In this document: in pieces, positions 20,975 through 32,498 of the stretch
How the letters are laid out: each line of letters starts with the position of its first letter
Numbering within the stretch: the stretch's first letter is position 1
DNA from: Torymus aiolomorphi
Lineage: Eukaryota > Arthropoda > Insecta > Hymenoptera > Torymidae
DNA: 64,000 bases
NCBI GenBank assembly: GCA_036365515.1
Contig: CM070874.1
Span: 38,428,083 to 38,492,082 of the forward strand
Direction: 5' to 3'
Notes under the pieces: generated by a model
Database searches by the model: none
Seen by the model: only the letters and a program-made list of their open reading frames with translations
What the model was told of the DNA's origin: nothing
Made by a program: the position numbers and the translations under genes

Positions 20975-22406
20975 TTATTTTTCAATGTAGTCTCCTTTTA
21001 GTTGAATACACTTGGTCCAGCGGTGTTCCAATTTTTTTAACCCCGTTGAAAAAAATGTTTTCTCTTGGTTTGCAAAATAGGCCTCCGTGGCGGCGATTAT
21101 TTCGTTATTGGAGTGGAATCTCTTCCCGGCGAGCGAATTTTTTAGGTTCGGAAACAAAAAAAAGTCGCACGGAGCCAAATCTGGAGAATACGGTGGATGA
21201 GGCAGCAGTTCGTAGCGTAATTCGACCAATTTAGCCGTGGCGAGTGCAGAAGTGTGAGCCGGTGCATTATCGTGGTGGAAAAGCACTTTCTTTTTAGACA
21301 AATGGGGCCGTTTTTCTTCTAACACGGCGTCAAATCGGCTCAATAGTTCAGCGTAGTACTGTCCTGTGACCGTTTTGCCCTTCTCCAGATAGTCAATAAA
21401 AATCACACCTTGAGAATCCCAGAAAACAGTGGCCATCACCTTTCCGACCGACGGGACCATCTTCGCCTTCTTCGGAGCAGGTTCACCGGGTAAGGTCCAC
21501 TGTTTTGACTGCTCCTTGGTCTCTGGAGTGTAGTAGTGAATCCATGTTTCGTCGACGGTCACGTAACGACGCAAAAACTCTTTTGGATTGCGATTAAGGG
21601 GATGCCTTACTCGTACTATTACCGACCGAGCAATTCACACAGTTTCAAGCTGATTAAAAATAAAATACGTCGAATCACAAAAAATCAAGAGAACACTCTT
21701 CTGTGTTTTTTAACGTTCTATCATCCAGTCAAAGTTTGGAGTCGAAATATCAAGCCGTTTTTTCAAAAACTTTGAACGAAATTAAATTTAATTTCGTTCA
21801 AAGTTTTTGAAAAAACGGCTTGATATTTCGACTCCAAACTTTGACTGGATGATAGAACGTTAAAAAACACAGAAGAGTGTTCTCTTGATTTTTTGTGATT
21901 CGACGTATTTTATTTTTAATCAGCTTGAAACTGTGTGAATTGCTCGGTCGGTAATAGTACGAGTAAGGCATCCCCTTAAACAGCTCCAAACACTGCTCTG
22001 AACTGGTCACACGGATGCGCTTGTTGTCTGCAGTCAGCAAACGCGGCACCCACCTTGCTGACAGCTTCCTCATGCCTAAAATCGCATGTAGGATATGCCA
22101 CACGCGTTCTTCTGAGATGCCTACTATCGCAGCTATCTCGTGCACCTTTAATCGGCGGTCTGACAAAACGATATCGTGTATTTTTGTCACGTTCTCCTCC
22201 GTAGTGTCTGTTTTCGGAGCACCTGGGCGTGGATCATCAAAAACCGACGTACGACCACGTTGAAACTCGTTATACCAAAATTTAACGGTCGCCATCGAAG
22301 GAGAAGCATCCCCATACACTGCATCCAAGCGTTCTTTAATTTCACTGCGCGATTTCCCTTCCAAAACCAAGAATCGAATCACCGACCGATATTGTTCTTT
22401 CTCCAT
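20975..22406 (-). pseudogene. Mariner transposase, intact except for a palindromic insertion
   Basis: Read on the minus strand from the ATG at 22,406, the N-terminal half has helix-turn-helix regions (TVKFWYNEFQRGRTS and HEIAAIVGISEERV) and the linker motif WVPRLLT. After the insertion at 21,598-21,975 the catalytic half continues. It has VTVDETWIHYY (first Asp), HHDNAPAHTS (second Asp) and YSPDLAPCDFFLF (third Asp, 34 residues after the second), so it is DD34D. The coding segments 22,406-21,976 and 21,593-20,975 add to 1,050 nt, exactly 350 codons including the stop. No other stop or frameshift is present. The only visible defect is the inserted palindrome, which adds a run-on C-terminus and a stop to the N-terminal half. 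Confidence 0.93.
21598..21975. mobile_element. 378-bp perfect palindrome inserted at TTAA (piggyBac-like target)
   Basis: The two 189-bp arms meet with no spacer between 21,786 and 21,787, in AAATTAAATTTAATTT, and read as mirror complements out to GGGGATGCCTTACTCGTACT and its complement. Both sides are bordered by TTAA (21,594-21,597 and 21,976-21,979). Deleting the palindrome and one TTAA restores the mariner transposase frame exactly. No transposase is encoded. TTAA duplication is typical of piggyBac-superfamily elements; the termini are not a standard piggyBac CCC/GGG start. Confidence 0.9.
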
Positions 22407-22587
22407 TTTTTCAAAAATCAACGGACACATTTGCTTTCACACGCTCTCAAAAATAAACTACAACTCCGATCCGGCTGAAATTTCGTCTGTAACCGTTTAC
22501 AGGAAGATACTGCACTGTAGTGTATTTCTGGTGCGATAGTGGCACCATCTGGCGGTGAGGCTAGGTACTTGTCAAATGACCCTCGTA

Positions 22588-23235
22588 CCGAGCCGAATCG
22601 ATCAACAAATAAAAAAACGCCAGAGCAAATAAAAATTTGAAAAAATCGATTTTTGAACATAATTTGAACAAAATTAATTTTACGTCAAAAAACAACAAAT
22701 TCATCTGCTAAAACTAATTAAAACACGTCTTTTTTACATGGAAAATTGTTTTCTATGAACAAAATTTAACAATGTAATAGAGAAAAAACCGCTAAAATCA
22801 TCAAAAATAGTCGTTTTTTTGCTATTTCTTTACAGGATTTGATTTTACACAATAATGTTAAATGTAAAAGTTATAGATAATATTAAAAAAAAACTTTTTC
22901 CTGTTAAACATTTTTTTGTACAATCAATTCCTGACGAGTTGAACTCATAAAAACGATTTTTAACGCCTAAAGATACATAAAATGGACGATTTTCGGCTAT
23001 AACTTGACAGGATTTGATTTTATACAAAAATGTTGAATGTAAAAGTTATAGATAATATTAAAACAAAACTTTTTCCTATTAAACATTTTTTTGTACAATC
23101 AATTCCCGACGAGTTAAATCTAAACAAACAATTTTTAACGCCAAAACATACATAAAATGGACGATTGTCGCTTATTTCAACGATTTGACTTTACACAAAA
23201 ATATTAAATGCAAAAGATATAAGATAAAAGTACCA
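22588..23235. repeat. 177-bp repeat family, right part
   Basis: This continues the repeat split by the mariner. ATTCCTGACGAGTTGAACTC, AAAACGATTTTTAACGCC, ACATAAAATGGACGATT and AATGTAAAAGTTATAGATAA recur with a period of about 175-180 bp (near 22,860, 23,035 and 23,210). It is non-coding. Confidence 0.75.
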
Positions 23236-24384
23236 ATGAGCGGCCAGTGCCCAGTACGTGGCCATCTAGATAAATATTCAATTACTTTAAAGAATGTGTA
23301 GTAGTTGGATAATATTTTATTCTATAAGATGATTCTAAAATAATTAATGCTTATTGTTTAAATAGTATTATTACTCTTAGTGAAAATTTAATACTTATAA
23401 AGACGATTTGAAAATGCTACTCGCGGGGACCACGGCTTTCTATGGGAGGTCCTTAATGAGATAGTGAGGATTCATGACTCGCCTTTTAGGTATTTTTTAA
23501 ATAAATTTGAAGTAAATCTTTACTCTTGAAAGATTTAAGAGACTTCTAAGATGCATCGAATTCAATTACAGTCGTTAGAAGCCCAATAATTATTGTTTTT
23601 AATAAAAATAATTCAAGTTTATCTACTAGTACCAGTTTAAATGTCATATCCCAATACTTGGCCCTATGTATTTCACCGACGTTTTGATGGTTAGGGTTCC
23701 TACGTATTGGTAGAGTTAGTAGGTTGGAAAACCATATTATTATTATACATTGATTTTCTGTAATTTCATATTATTAACGTTTGATTTAGTGTTAAAAAGT
23801 ATTTCCAGTCCAAAATTTAGCGATTTTATTATTTTTACATAAAAATCAAAATAAATATAGAGTACAAATTATATGGTCCAAGTATTGGGACTAACAATTT
23901 CGACCACTAATACATGACTTTTTAGCACGGTCCAACTACTAGTACAAGCATGTATTCATAATTTAATTAATTTTTCTATCATAAAAGCTTATTTTCACAA
24001 ATTAAATACTTTTTTAGCAAGTAAAAAGTAATAATAATTCTATTGGCTACTGATTCTATGCATTTTTAATAATATTTCACATTTAAAATATGACTTCAAA
24101 ATTCTAGCTTCACTAAGCGTCCATCTATTGGTACTCTTACCTTATGGATAACATCTAAACAAAACTTTTCCCCAATTAATATTTTAATGTACAATCAATC
24201 TTGATTATCTAAACCTATAAATACGACACTTTACATATTCAATTTTCACTTATTTAAAATGATTCGATTTGACAAAGAATTATTCAATGCAATAGCTTTA
24301 AATAATATCGGAAAAATATAACATTCGAAAGATCATATAATTATAAAAATATAATCATAAGATATAAAATTTCATTTAATTACA
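23236..24384. other. AT-rich intergenic DNA, no gene seen
   Basis: About 1.1 kb of AT-rich sequence. Phrases like CCAATACTTGG, CCAAGTATTGG and TACTAGTACCAG/CTACTAGTACAAG recur, suggesting old repeats. There is no frame of note. Confidence 0.5.
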
Positions 24385-24605
24385 ATGTTAAAATAGTACA
24401 TTACGATACTGCCACTGAAGTCACATGTATTGTACGATATTTTATAGCACGTTTACCTTAGTCCGCTGTCACGCCTATCCGTACCTTAATCAGTTCACTC
24501 GCTACGCTCGCGCGCTAACCTCACGGTGCAATAATCGACTACTTAAGTCACGGGTAGGCGTGACTTAAGTGCGGGCTTAGGTCACACTGTGCTATAAAAT
24601 GAGAT
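24385..24605. repeat. Dispersed repeat with TAGTACATTACGATAC motif, copy 2
   Basis: AGTACATTACGATACTG opens it. GTCCGCTGTCACGCCTATCC, ACTCGCTACGCTCGCGCG, CTAACCTCACGGTGCAATAA and a complementary GGGTAGGCGTGACTTAAG follow. It shares GTCCGCTGTCACGCCTATCC and CACCGTGAGGTTAG words with 27,885-28,165. Confidence 0.6.
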
Positions 24606-25414
24606 AAACACATTGAAAACATAATTTAAAAAAAAGAAATATCTATTATTTACAAAATGCCAAATATTATGTAAACTAAAACACTAATAAAAATATATAA
24701 TAAGAAATATAAATTGATGTTGAAGTAACAAAAATTAAAAGATTAAATCCCTAAATGTTTTTTTACTTAAAATTATTCTAAGTTGGTCCAAGAAACAAAT
24801 TATTTTTTTCTAAAACTTGGTCGTAGACAGGCAGCTAATATTGTATATAATCTAATCTCCTATTAACAATGTGATTAATAGAAGTTCTTCAAGTTTAAAC
24901 CTTAAAAATAAAATTAAAAAACAAAGATTAAATTTTTGATTAAATATAAAATTGAGCCAAAGAATAAGCAAATATAATATTCCATCCTCACGACTCGTAA
25001 CCATATTCCTGATGTCACACATTAAATGATATTCGATGACGAATGAATCTACGAAATAATTTGTGACCATGAATGAAAATCCTTGAGGATATAGTTATTA
25101 TGTTGAAATGGCCCATCTAAATAAAACAAAATAAAAGAAACAATAAAGTTTGTTGTTGGTAGGTAATGAGGTATGGCGTGTTTGATGTGGGGCGCAGGGC
25201 GGGGTTCAGGGGCAGAGCCCCTGGTGGGGGTGTAGGGGGCGAAGCCCCCACTCAGGGGGGTGTGGGGGGCGAAGACCCGCACCTGAAATAAAATTACTGA
25301 TATATTAAAATAAGAAAAATATATATCAACAGCGATATATATAAACTTCTTTCTGAAATACGACCTTACTAAAGAAGTTAATTATTTTATTTTAATTTAT
25401 TTACACTTTACTTA
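24606..25414. other. AT-rich DNA with a GC-rich island at 25,190-25,285
   Basis: The island contains GGGGCAGAGCCCC, GGGGGCGAAGCCCCC and GGGGGGCGAAGACCC, that is, short G/C inverted motifs with GCGAAGC or GCAGAGC loops. Similar islands are at 33,650-33,725 and 55,548-55,665. The rest is AT-rich and without genes. Confidence 0.5.
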
Positions 25415-26696
25415 ATTCAACTAAAAAAAACCGCTGCCAATTCATTGGCCCGTAGCTTCCTCAACCGTAATTTGTTGATTCCTTTAATTAATTTTTAATA
25501 ACAAAATTTATAATTTTTTAAAAAATTTATTACATAATTATAATTAAATTCATTTATGAATATTAAAAATTGTTAATTTTTAAATTTATTTATTTATTTA
25601 TTATTTATTTATATCAAATTTATATAAATTTTGAGCTGATAAATAAATTTATCATTTGAAATAGAAGTAAAATATCTATATTTTATAATAAAACAAATAG
25701 CTATCACGGTTGTTTTGTTATTAACAAAAACGTGTTTCTTTTTATATTTCATAATTCATATTTAAAAAAAAAAAAAATGTATAGCTATAATTGTTCTTTT
25801 GTTATTAACAAAAACGTGTTTTTTTAAAAAAGTTCATAACTCACGAATAAATTATAATAATGCAGAATATAATGCATTCATAATGCATAATTCATAATGA
25901 TAATAGATTATAATAGATATAATTTTTAAACATTTTAATTCATTTTGTTACACATCATTTGAGTTATGAGTTTTTAAAAAAAAAAACACGTTTTTGTTTT
26001 TGATGATAACTAAATAATCGTGATAGATAGAAAATTAACTTTTTCTTAGAAAATATAGGTATTTTAATTCTCTTTCGAATGCCACCCACCCCATTCAGAG
26101 ACATAGAGCCGTTCTCGAGAAATTACAATTTTAAAAAAATGTCAAAAAATTTTTAACCTCAAATATCTCTGAAATTTATGGACCAATCATTTTGCCCAAA
26201 GAACTCGACCGAGAACTATAAAAAATCTACCTCTAAAAGGAATTTTGAAGCCATTAAGTCAATTTTACTCTTGTAATCGTTGGACATACAAAACTGATTT
26301 TATTCATTTTCAATTTTTTACTCAAAATCTGGCCTACAGAATGTATTCAAATTTTAACAGATTATAGCTATTTATATTCTGTATTACCATGATAATAATA
26401 AAACACGTTTTTGTTAATAACAAAAGAACCATGATAGCTAGAAACTTTTTTTTTTTAGAAAATATAGGTTTTTTAATTCTCTTTCGAACGCTACCCATCA
26501 GATTCGAATAACTCCATCCTATCATTAAAAAAATCAAAAAACAGTTTTGAGAAAATCGAAAATTTGAAAACAAAAACAAAAACGCATCGCCCCAATCAAA
26601 AAACGGATTTTTGACCCGCCATCACGCAAAAAAAAAAACAAAAAAATGAGACCTGTCCGGTCAAAATCGACGGAATAGAAGCTGAGATCCAGCCGT

Positions 26697-26732
<36 letters not shown>

Positions 26733-26774
26733 ACACGCACACACACACCACACACACACACGCACACATACACG

Positions 26775-26829
<55 letters not shown>

Positions 26830-27868
26830 CCATACAGACATTTTTCAAAAACCATGTATTTTGATTCTAACACCTCGGAACACAATTATAACATGTTTTT
26901 ACACAACTCAAAAATTTACTATCACAAAGCTTCCTCTAGGAGGAAGCAAAAGAAATTTTAATTTAATAAAATTGTAGCTATAAAATAGATAGAAAAAACA
27001 ATCGATGTATCAATCTTGGTACAGAAATTGACAATTTGTTGGTATCGACTTCCTTAATATATATAATTTTACAACAATTATTATAATAAGAAAGGTTTGA
27101 CCCTGCTTGCTACTAAAGTAGACAATTCGAATTCAAAAACGAATTCAGAGATTTCATTTATTTCTCAATTAAACATTTTGCTTGCTCTTAGAGGAAGCTT
27201 TGTGACATTAAATTTTTGAGTTGTTGTAAAAACATGTTATAATTGTGTTCCGAGATGTTAGGAATCAAAATACATGGTTGCTGAAAAATATCTGTGTGTG
27301 TGTGTGTGTGTGTGTGTACGCCTAGATCTCAATTTCTACTCGGTCAATTTTGACCGGGCAGGTCTCATTTTCCGGTCAAAATCCGTTTTTTTTTATTGGG
27401 GCGATGTGTTTTTGTTTTTTTCAAATTTTCGATTTTTCTCAAAACTGCTTTTTGATTTTTTTTTTTAATGATAGGATCGAGTTATTCGAATCGGATGGGT
27501 AGCGTTCGAAATAGAATTAAAATACCTATATTTTCTAAAAAAATTATGGACAATAACGTGTTTTTTTTTTAGATGCTTATAACTCCCAAACTAAACGGTC
27601 AATTTTTTTTGAGAAAAATCATGATAATGGATAATATAAATAAATATAATCTGTAATGTTTTAATTCATTTTGTTGGTTAGTTTTTTAGAAAAAAATTTA
27701 AAAATGAAAATTGATTTTGGTATATCCAACGATTACAGGAGTAACAATAGTCGTAGATTTATAAATTTCGTTATTAAATATTAATTAAAGGAATCAACAT
27801 ATTAAGGTTGAGGGGTTGAGGAAACTACGGGCCAATGAATTGAAAGAGGTTTTTTTAATTAATGAATA
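25415..27868. mobile_element. 2.4-kb inverted-repeat element with (CA)n in both arms
   Basis: The left arm starts with CCGCTGCCAATTCATTGGCC and CGTAGCTTCCTCAACC (25,431 on). The right arm ends with the complement (GGTTGAGGAAACTACGGGCC at 27,810 on). Inside, both arms carry TCTCTTTCGAA(C/T)GC(T/C)ACCCA, the GGTCAAAAT...GACCGG block, a (CA)n tract (26,696-26,827 and 27,293-27,317) and ATAACATGTTTTTACA next to the centre. The spacer is 26,954-27,182. The right arm is shorter through deletions. It is non-coding; Cys/Val frames are from the microsatellite. Confidence 0.8.
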
Positions 27869-27884
27869 AATATCGATAACAAAT

Positions 27885-28165
27885 TTATCGTACTAATACA
27901 TTACGATACAAGTGCGATAAGTGGCCCATTATTTCATGGCGTAAAGTTAAGGCCAGAGCGTAGCGAGGATCCTTTCACGGCGTGTAATGTGTTACTTAAC
28001 GCATTAGTATCGTACAATTTTTTATAACACTGTCTGCCTTAAGTCCGCTGTCACGCCTATCCGTGCGGTAAGCAGTTCATTATCGCACCGTGAGGTTAGT
28101 GCACGAGCGTAGCAAGTGCGATAAACACGGTGAAATAATGGACTACATATCGCACGGATATTTTT
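27885..28165. repeat. Dispersed repeat with TACATTACGATAC motif, copy 3
   Basis: It opens with ATACATTACGATACAAGTGCG, has an internal complementary GCATTAGTATCGTA, and contains GTCCGCTGTCACGCCTATCC and CACCGTGAGGTTAGTGC as in copy 2. It lies directly next to the 2.4-kb inverted-repeat element. Confidence 0.6.
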
Positions 28166-29568
28166 TTTTATTAAATTATACCTACTTCTAGAAAGATGAA
28201 ATTTGCTTAAAAAAACATACGATGCCTGAAATACATTATAGAAGCAAAGATCTATTATTTTTATACTTAAGCACATTTACACCAACTAAACATCGACAAC
28301 ACTGAATGATGAGTACACCTTCTAAATCTGACTGGTGGCTTTTATAATATTACAGGAACAGGATTAATTTATCTTTTCATGTTGTAAATTTCAGCCTAAT
28401 TAATTAAATAGGTTTTCTCTTATGAAATTTGAAGGGCCATGTAGTGTGAGCCTGTCCGAAAGATTTATAGAGTATGCTTAAATAAATATTCTTGAAACCT
28501 GTCAGAATTATGATAAGTTCACTATAACCTCTAAAAGTCAATTAATACTGGTAGTTAATGGATAAGCTCATTGTTCATTAACTACTACAATTCGACTGAA
28601 TTTTACAGATTAAAATAACTTTTTTCACAATTTTTACACGTACTCAGATTTATTGTTATGGCGGAACAAGATATAGATGTATAGAAGTTTCAGACACACT
28701 CAGACTACACTACCTTACAGTATACGGACCAAAATTAAAAACTTAATAAGAAAATTCATCCGGCTCCTACAATATAAAAGCCACTTGTCAGATTTAGCAA
28801 ATGTATTGAGCATTCAATGTTATCGATATTTACTTTGAGGTGATGTGTCCGTACTTAATCCAAAAGACTAAGAATGATAGAAACCGACTTCAGTAATGCA
28901 TCTCAGAGATTCTATGTATTTTTGAGTTGACTCTATCTTTTTGAAAGTACATGTAATTTAATAAAAAAAATAAAAATACATTTTTATAAAAAATACACAA
29001 GCAGTGTCTGAATTAAATCTGAGAGATTGCATAACTTATTTCTTTCTTTTTATTAAATTATATCTACAAAAAAAAAGATAAAATCAGCTTAAAAATACAT
29101 AAGATGCCTGAAATGCATTATAAAAGCAGATTTCTATCATTCTTATGTTCTTCTAAATGAAGTTTGAAAAGACATCCTCAAAGTAAATATCAACCACATC
29201 AATGAATGAGGAATAGATCTGTTAAATTTGACCGGTCGCCTCTTATAGTTGCTGCTTTTTATGAAAGGATAATAAAAACCCTGAAACAAAAAATGAAGCT
29301 ATAGTAATGGTTGAAAGCAGTAGATTACTGAAATAATAATTATTTAAAGAAGAGACCACAAAGTGTTCACAGTGAATTAAAATAAATACAGACTAGATCA
29401 ACTTCCATTGATAATCTATAGAAAGATGAAGCTGCCAAGATGTGTGCATCAGGAAGCCCTTCACTCAAGGATACCCACTGTAATGCCATTGTTGAGTTTC
29501 TCAAAGTTGCCGTTCCCAATTTGGTCCTATTTTTTTTAAAGTCTCCTGCTTTATCATGGTCATATAAT
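28160..29568. repeat. AT-rich region with direct and inverted copies of a ~200-bp unit
   Basis: TTATTAAATTATA(C/T)CTAC, AAACATA(C/A)GATGCCTGAAAT and TCTGACTGGTGGC lie at 28,165-28,345. Related sequence recurs in the same direction at 29,045-29,255 and reverse-complemented at 28,760-28,935. No gene is seen. Confidence 0.55.
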
Positions 29569-30471
29569 CCCTTATAAAAATATCCTATAGAAAATCCTGT
29601 AGGAAATGCTATAGGAAATCCTGTAGGCATTCCGTAGAAATCCTATAGGAATCCTATAGGATACTCTATAGGCAGTCCTATATGAAATTCTATATAGGAA
29701 GTTCTATAGGAAATCCTATGTGAATTTCGCGCTTTTGTAGGAAATCCTATAGGAAATCCTATAGGAAATCCTATAGGAAATTCTGTAGGTAATTCTGTAG
29801 GTAATTCTGTAGGAAAAACTGTAGACAATTTTACATGGAAAATCCTACAGGGAATTCTGGAGTATTTTCGTGAAAACAATTTATAGAGGTTTAGCATCTT
29901 ATTTAGCGCTGTAACATCGCACAGCAGAATCAGTGGCAAACAGTCCTAGATAAGGAGTTGCACCTAGGGACTGCCGTGCACGACTGCCGGCGCTTACCAA
30001 TTAAGCCCAATGAGCTCAGATATCAAAATCAAGGTAATCCTTGTCACATTGACTCTCCGTAAAGTCGTTCAAACGGTTGAATCTCATGGCTTTACATACC
30101 CTCGCGGTTCCAATGTATTTATGAGAGTCCCGACCGCTGCGCTGCGCTGCGGCATGCGGTAGAAGCTTGCTTCTCCAGAGCCTCGTTTATGTATGGTCGC
30201 TGCTATGCCGCTATGGGGATTTTCCATGTAAAATTGTCTACAGTTTTCCTACAGAATTACCTACAGAATTTCCTATAGGATTTCCTATACGATTTCCTAC
30301 AGGAAAAGCGCGAAATTCACATAGGATTTCCTATAGAACTTCCTATATAGAATTTCATATAGGACTGCCTATAGAGTATCCTATAGGATTCCTATAGGAT
30401 TTCTACGGAATGCCTACAGGATTTCCTATAGTATTTCCTACAGGATTTTCTATAGGATATTTTTATGAGGG
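29569..30471. mobile_element. Foldback element FB1 with CCC termini and TCCTATAGGA repeat arms
   Basis: The left end reads CCCTTATAAAAATATCC. The right end, complemented, reads CCCTCATAAAAATATCC. The flanks carry AT on each side (29,567-29,568 and 30,472-30,473), a possible 2-bp target duplication. The arms (to about 29,850, and from 30,213) consist of a tandem 12-bp motif, GGAAATCCTATA, whose core TCCTATAGGA is palindromic, and they mirror one another. The spacer holds a tRNA-like sequence. There is no transposase. Confidence 0.85.
29946..30016 (-). tRNA. tRNA-like sequence with A and B boxes (tRNA relic or SINE head)
   Basis: On the minus strand a box-A-like TGGGCTTAATTGG (complement of 29,997-30,009) is followed by AAGCGCC. 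About 35 bp later comes a box-B-like GGTGCAACTCC (complement of 29,954-29,964; consensus GGTTCGANTCC). A clean cloverleaf could not be confirmed by eye, so this is more likely a tRNA-derived SINE head or relic than a working tRNA. It sits in the spacer of foldback FB1. Confidence 0.4.
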
Positions 30472-30999
30472 ATGACGCCCTCGAGGAAAGAACAATTATG
30501 TGAAGACTTGTTGTCTTCTGCAGGAGCTCTTCGCCCTAGGCCAAAAACATAATTACAACAAGAATAACTTGGCAACGGAGGGAGTACAGAGAAGCCACAC
30601 TCCTGTCAAAGGGGTAGGAAATTGCAGGATAGATACTAGCTCAAAAGTACAAGCCAATAAACTTTCTACAGTAAGCTAATCACCAGATAATTTGTTCAAC
30701 GAGTTCAGAGGTTGTCAATGTCCACATAAAATATGTCAATCAATCCAACATAATATAGTCCCAATAAAAAACGGTACCTGCAGGTGTTTAGGACGCCGTG
30801 ATGTCGTGTGCAGGAGCTCTTCGCCCTAGGCCAAAAACATAATTACAACAAGAATAACTTGGCAACGGAGGGAGTACAGAGAAGCCACACTCCTGTCAAA
30901 GGGGTAGAAAATTATTGCAGGATAGATGCTAGCTGTAAAGTAAACGAGAAAACATTCTCGCAGCAAACTACTCACAATATAGTGCTAGCGTGTCGATAA
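30472..30999. repeat. Direct duplication of a ~120-bp unit
   Basis: The block starting CAGGAGCTCTTCGCCCTAGG is present at 30,521-30,640 and again at 30,811-30,934, with few changes (GGGGTAGGAAATTGCAGG versus GGGGTAGAAAATTATTGC). The copies are 290 bp apart. No gene is seen. Confidence 0.85.
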
Positions 31000-32100
31000 T
31001 ATCATTCATAGCACTATATATTTACCAAGATATGTTGAGAGAATTGAAAGTGATCTTTGCACTCAAAAGTCGAGAAAGCGCATGTGTATTCTCAACTAAG
31101 ACCTCCTCACCCTCACTTAAAGTTTACCAGAACGTTCACACACAATACAATACATACAGAGCGATTGTGTATGCAATTTCAGATCGACTCAATCAGCCGG
31201 TACGCAGAAAATGACATTTTTCTCGAAAATTTCTTGAAAAAGACACAGAAATGGCAATATCTCTAGATTTGCTGATTATGCACATCTAAATCTTGATATA
31301 CCGTCCCTCAGTATGTATTCCATCATGTATAGAAAGTTTAAGATACTTGTGGGAATGGAAAGGGATCTTTGCACTCAAAAGTCGGGAAAGCGCATGTGTA
31401 TTCTCAACTAAGACCTCTTCACCCTTACTAAAGTTTACCAGAATGCTCACACACAATACAATACATACAGAGGGCTTGTGTATGCAATTTCAGATCGAAT
31501 CAATCAGCCGGTACGGAGAAAATGACATTTTTCTCAAAAATTTCTTGAAAAAGACACAGAAATTGCAATACCTCCAGACTTGCTGATTATGTAGATCTGA
31601 AACTTGATAAACTGTCTCTCAGTATGTATTCCATCATGTACGGAAAGTTGAAGATACTTGTAGGGAATGGAAAGGAATCTTTGCACTCAAAAGTCGAGAA
31701 AGCGCATGTGTATTCTCAACTAAAGCCTTCTCACCCTTTTTCAAGGTTTACAAGAATGTTCATACACAATGCAAGGCATGCTGAGGCATTGTGCATTAAG
31801 TTTCAGATATACTCAATCAGCCAAGTTGGAGGAAATTACTTTTCTTTCTTAATAATTTCCTCAAAAAGCACACAGAAAATGCTGTAACTCCACACTTGCT
31901 GATTGTTTAGATCTTTAACATGGTATATAATCCCTCAGCATGCATGATATGGTGACGTGTGTTAAGCTGAAGATATTTTCAGAGAAAGGAAAGGTATTTG
32001 TATACTTGAAAGTCGAAAAAGCTCATGTGCACTTCCAACTAAGACTACCTAGACCCTTGCTCAAAGTTTAACAAAATGTCCTTGTGAAAAAAAGATGAAA
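31000..32100. repeat. 312-bp tandem array, about 3.5 copies
   Basis: ACTCAAAAGTCG followed by GAAAGCGCATGTGTATTCTC begins at about 31,061, 31,373 and 31,685, and in diverged form near 32,003. The spacing is 312, 312 and ~318 bp. Each unit also has AACGTTCACACACAATACAA-like and GATCGACTCAATCAGCCGG-like segments. Small frames in each unit are repeats of one another and show no known domain. Confidence 0.88.
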
Positions 32101-32493
32101 ACCCTGCAAGATTAGAAAGGAGCTAGTATTATTGAAATAATACTTACTCAAGGATAAGACCACAACTCAATTAGCAGAGAACTCGACCAACATCAATATC
32201 GATCCGTACAGCAATTTAGGAAACACAGTGACTGCAGATATAAACATTGATGACTGGCGTCTGCCGGACTGCTGTGCGCACATGGTTGACATGGTGTGGG
32301 TGAGAGCCAGATAGGAAGCGAATCACTGTAGCGATAATACGTACGCAGTAGGCAGCTTTCTTGTGTTCACTCCGCATTGAAACTGTTTCACTAGAAGTTC
32401 GGCCCAGCCTTTTTCTCGCATCATCCGCGGCGCCGTGTCGCTTACGCAAAGAAGCTACGAGCTATCAGCTGACGAGCCAGACGAGACGAGCAG
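32101..32493. other. Spacer, no feature seen
   Basis: Moderate-GC DNA at 32,215-32,490 with frames on both strands, none resembling a known protein. There is no repeat with the rest of the window. Confidence 0.4.
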
Positions 32494-32498
32494 GTGAG

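Larger units (their letters stand above)
20910..22585 (-). mobile_element. Mariner (DD34D) element with TA target duplication
   Basis: Terminal inverted repeats of about 28 bp start CGAGGGTCATTTGATAAGTA at 20,910 and end as the complement at 22,585, with one or two mismatches. They are flanked by TA at 20,908-20,909 and TA at 22,586-22,587. Total length is 1,676 bp. Removing the 378-bp palindromic insertion and one TTAA copy gives 1,294 bp, the normal mariner size. It inserted into the 177-bp repeat family. Confidence 0.95.

Noticed and set aside
21798..22430. 210-codon minus-strand frame as a separate gene
   Set aside because: Its last ~60 codons are palindrome sequence; the true gene is the mariner transposase.
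25049..25282. 77-codon minus-strand Pro/Thr-rich frame
   Set aside because: It is made by the GC-rich hairpin motifs of a dispersed repeat.
29569..29850. Regular short repeats resembling a CRISPR array
   Set aside because: There are no unique spacers of constant length; units abut each other, are self-complementary and are mirrored at the other end. The genome is eukaryotic.
29643..29939. 98-codon minus-strand frame and similar frames at 30,167, 47,418 and 49,826
   Set aside because: They translate the 12-bp GGAAATCC repeat of the foldback arms.
31057..31887. Series of 69-97-codon frames with similar sequence
   Set aside because: They recur only because the 312-bp unit is tandemly repeated; no domain or start context is recognised.
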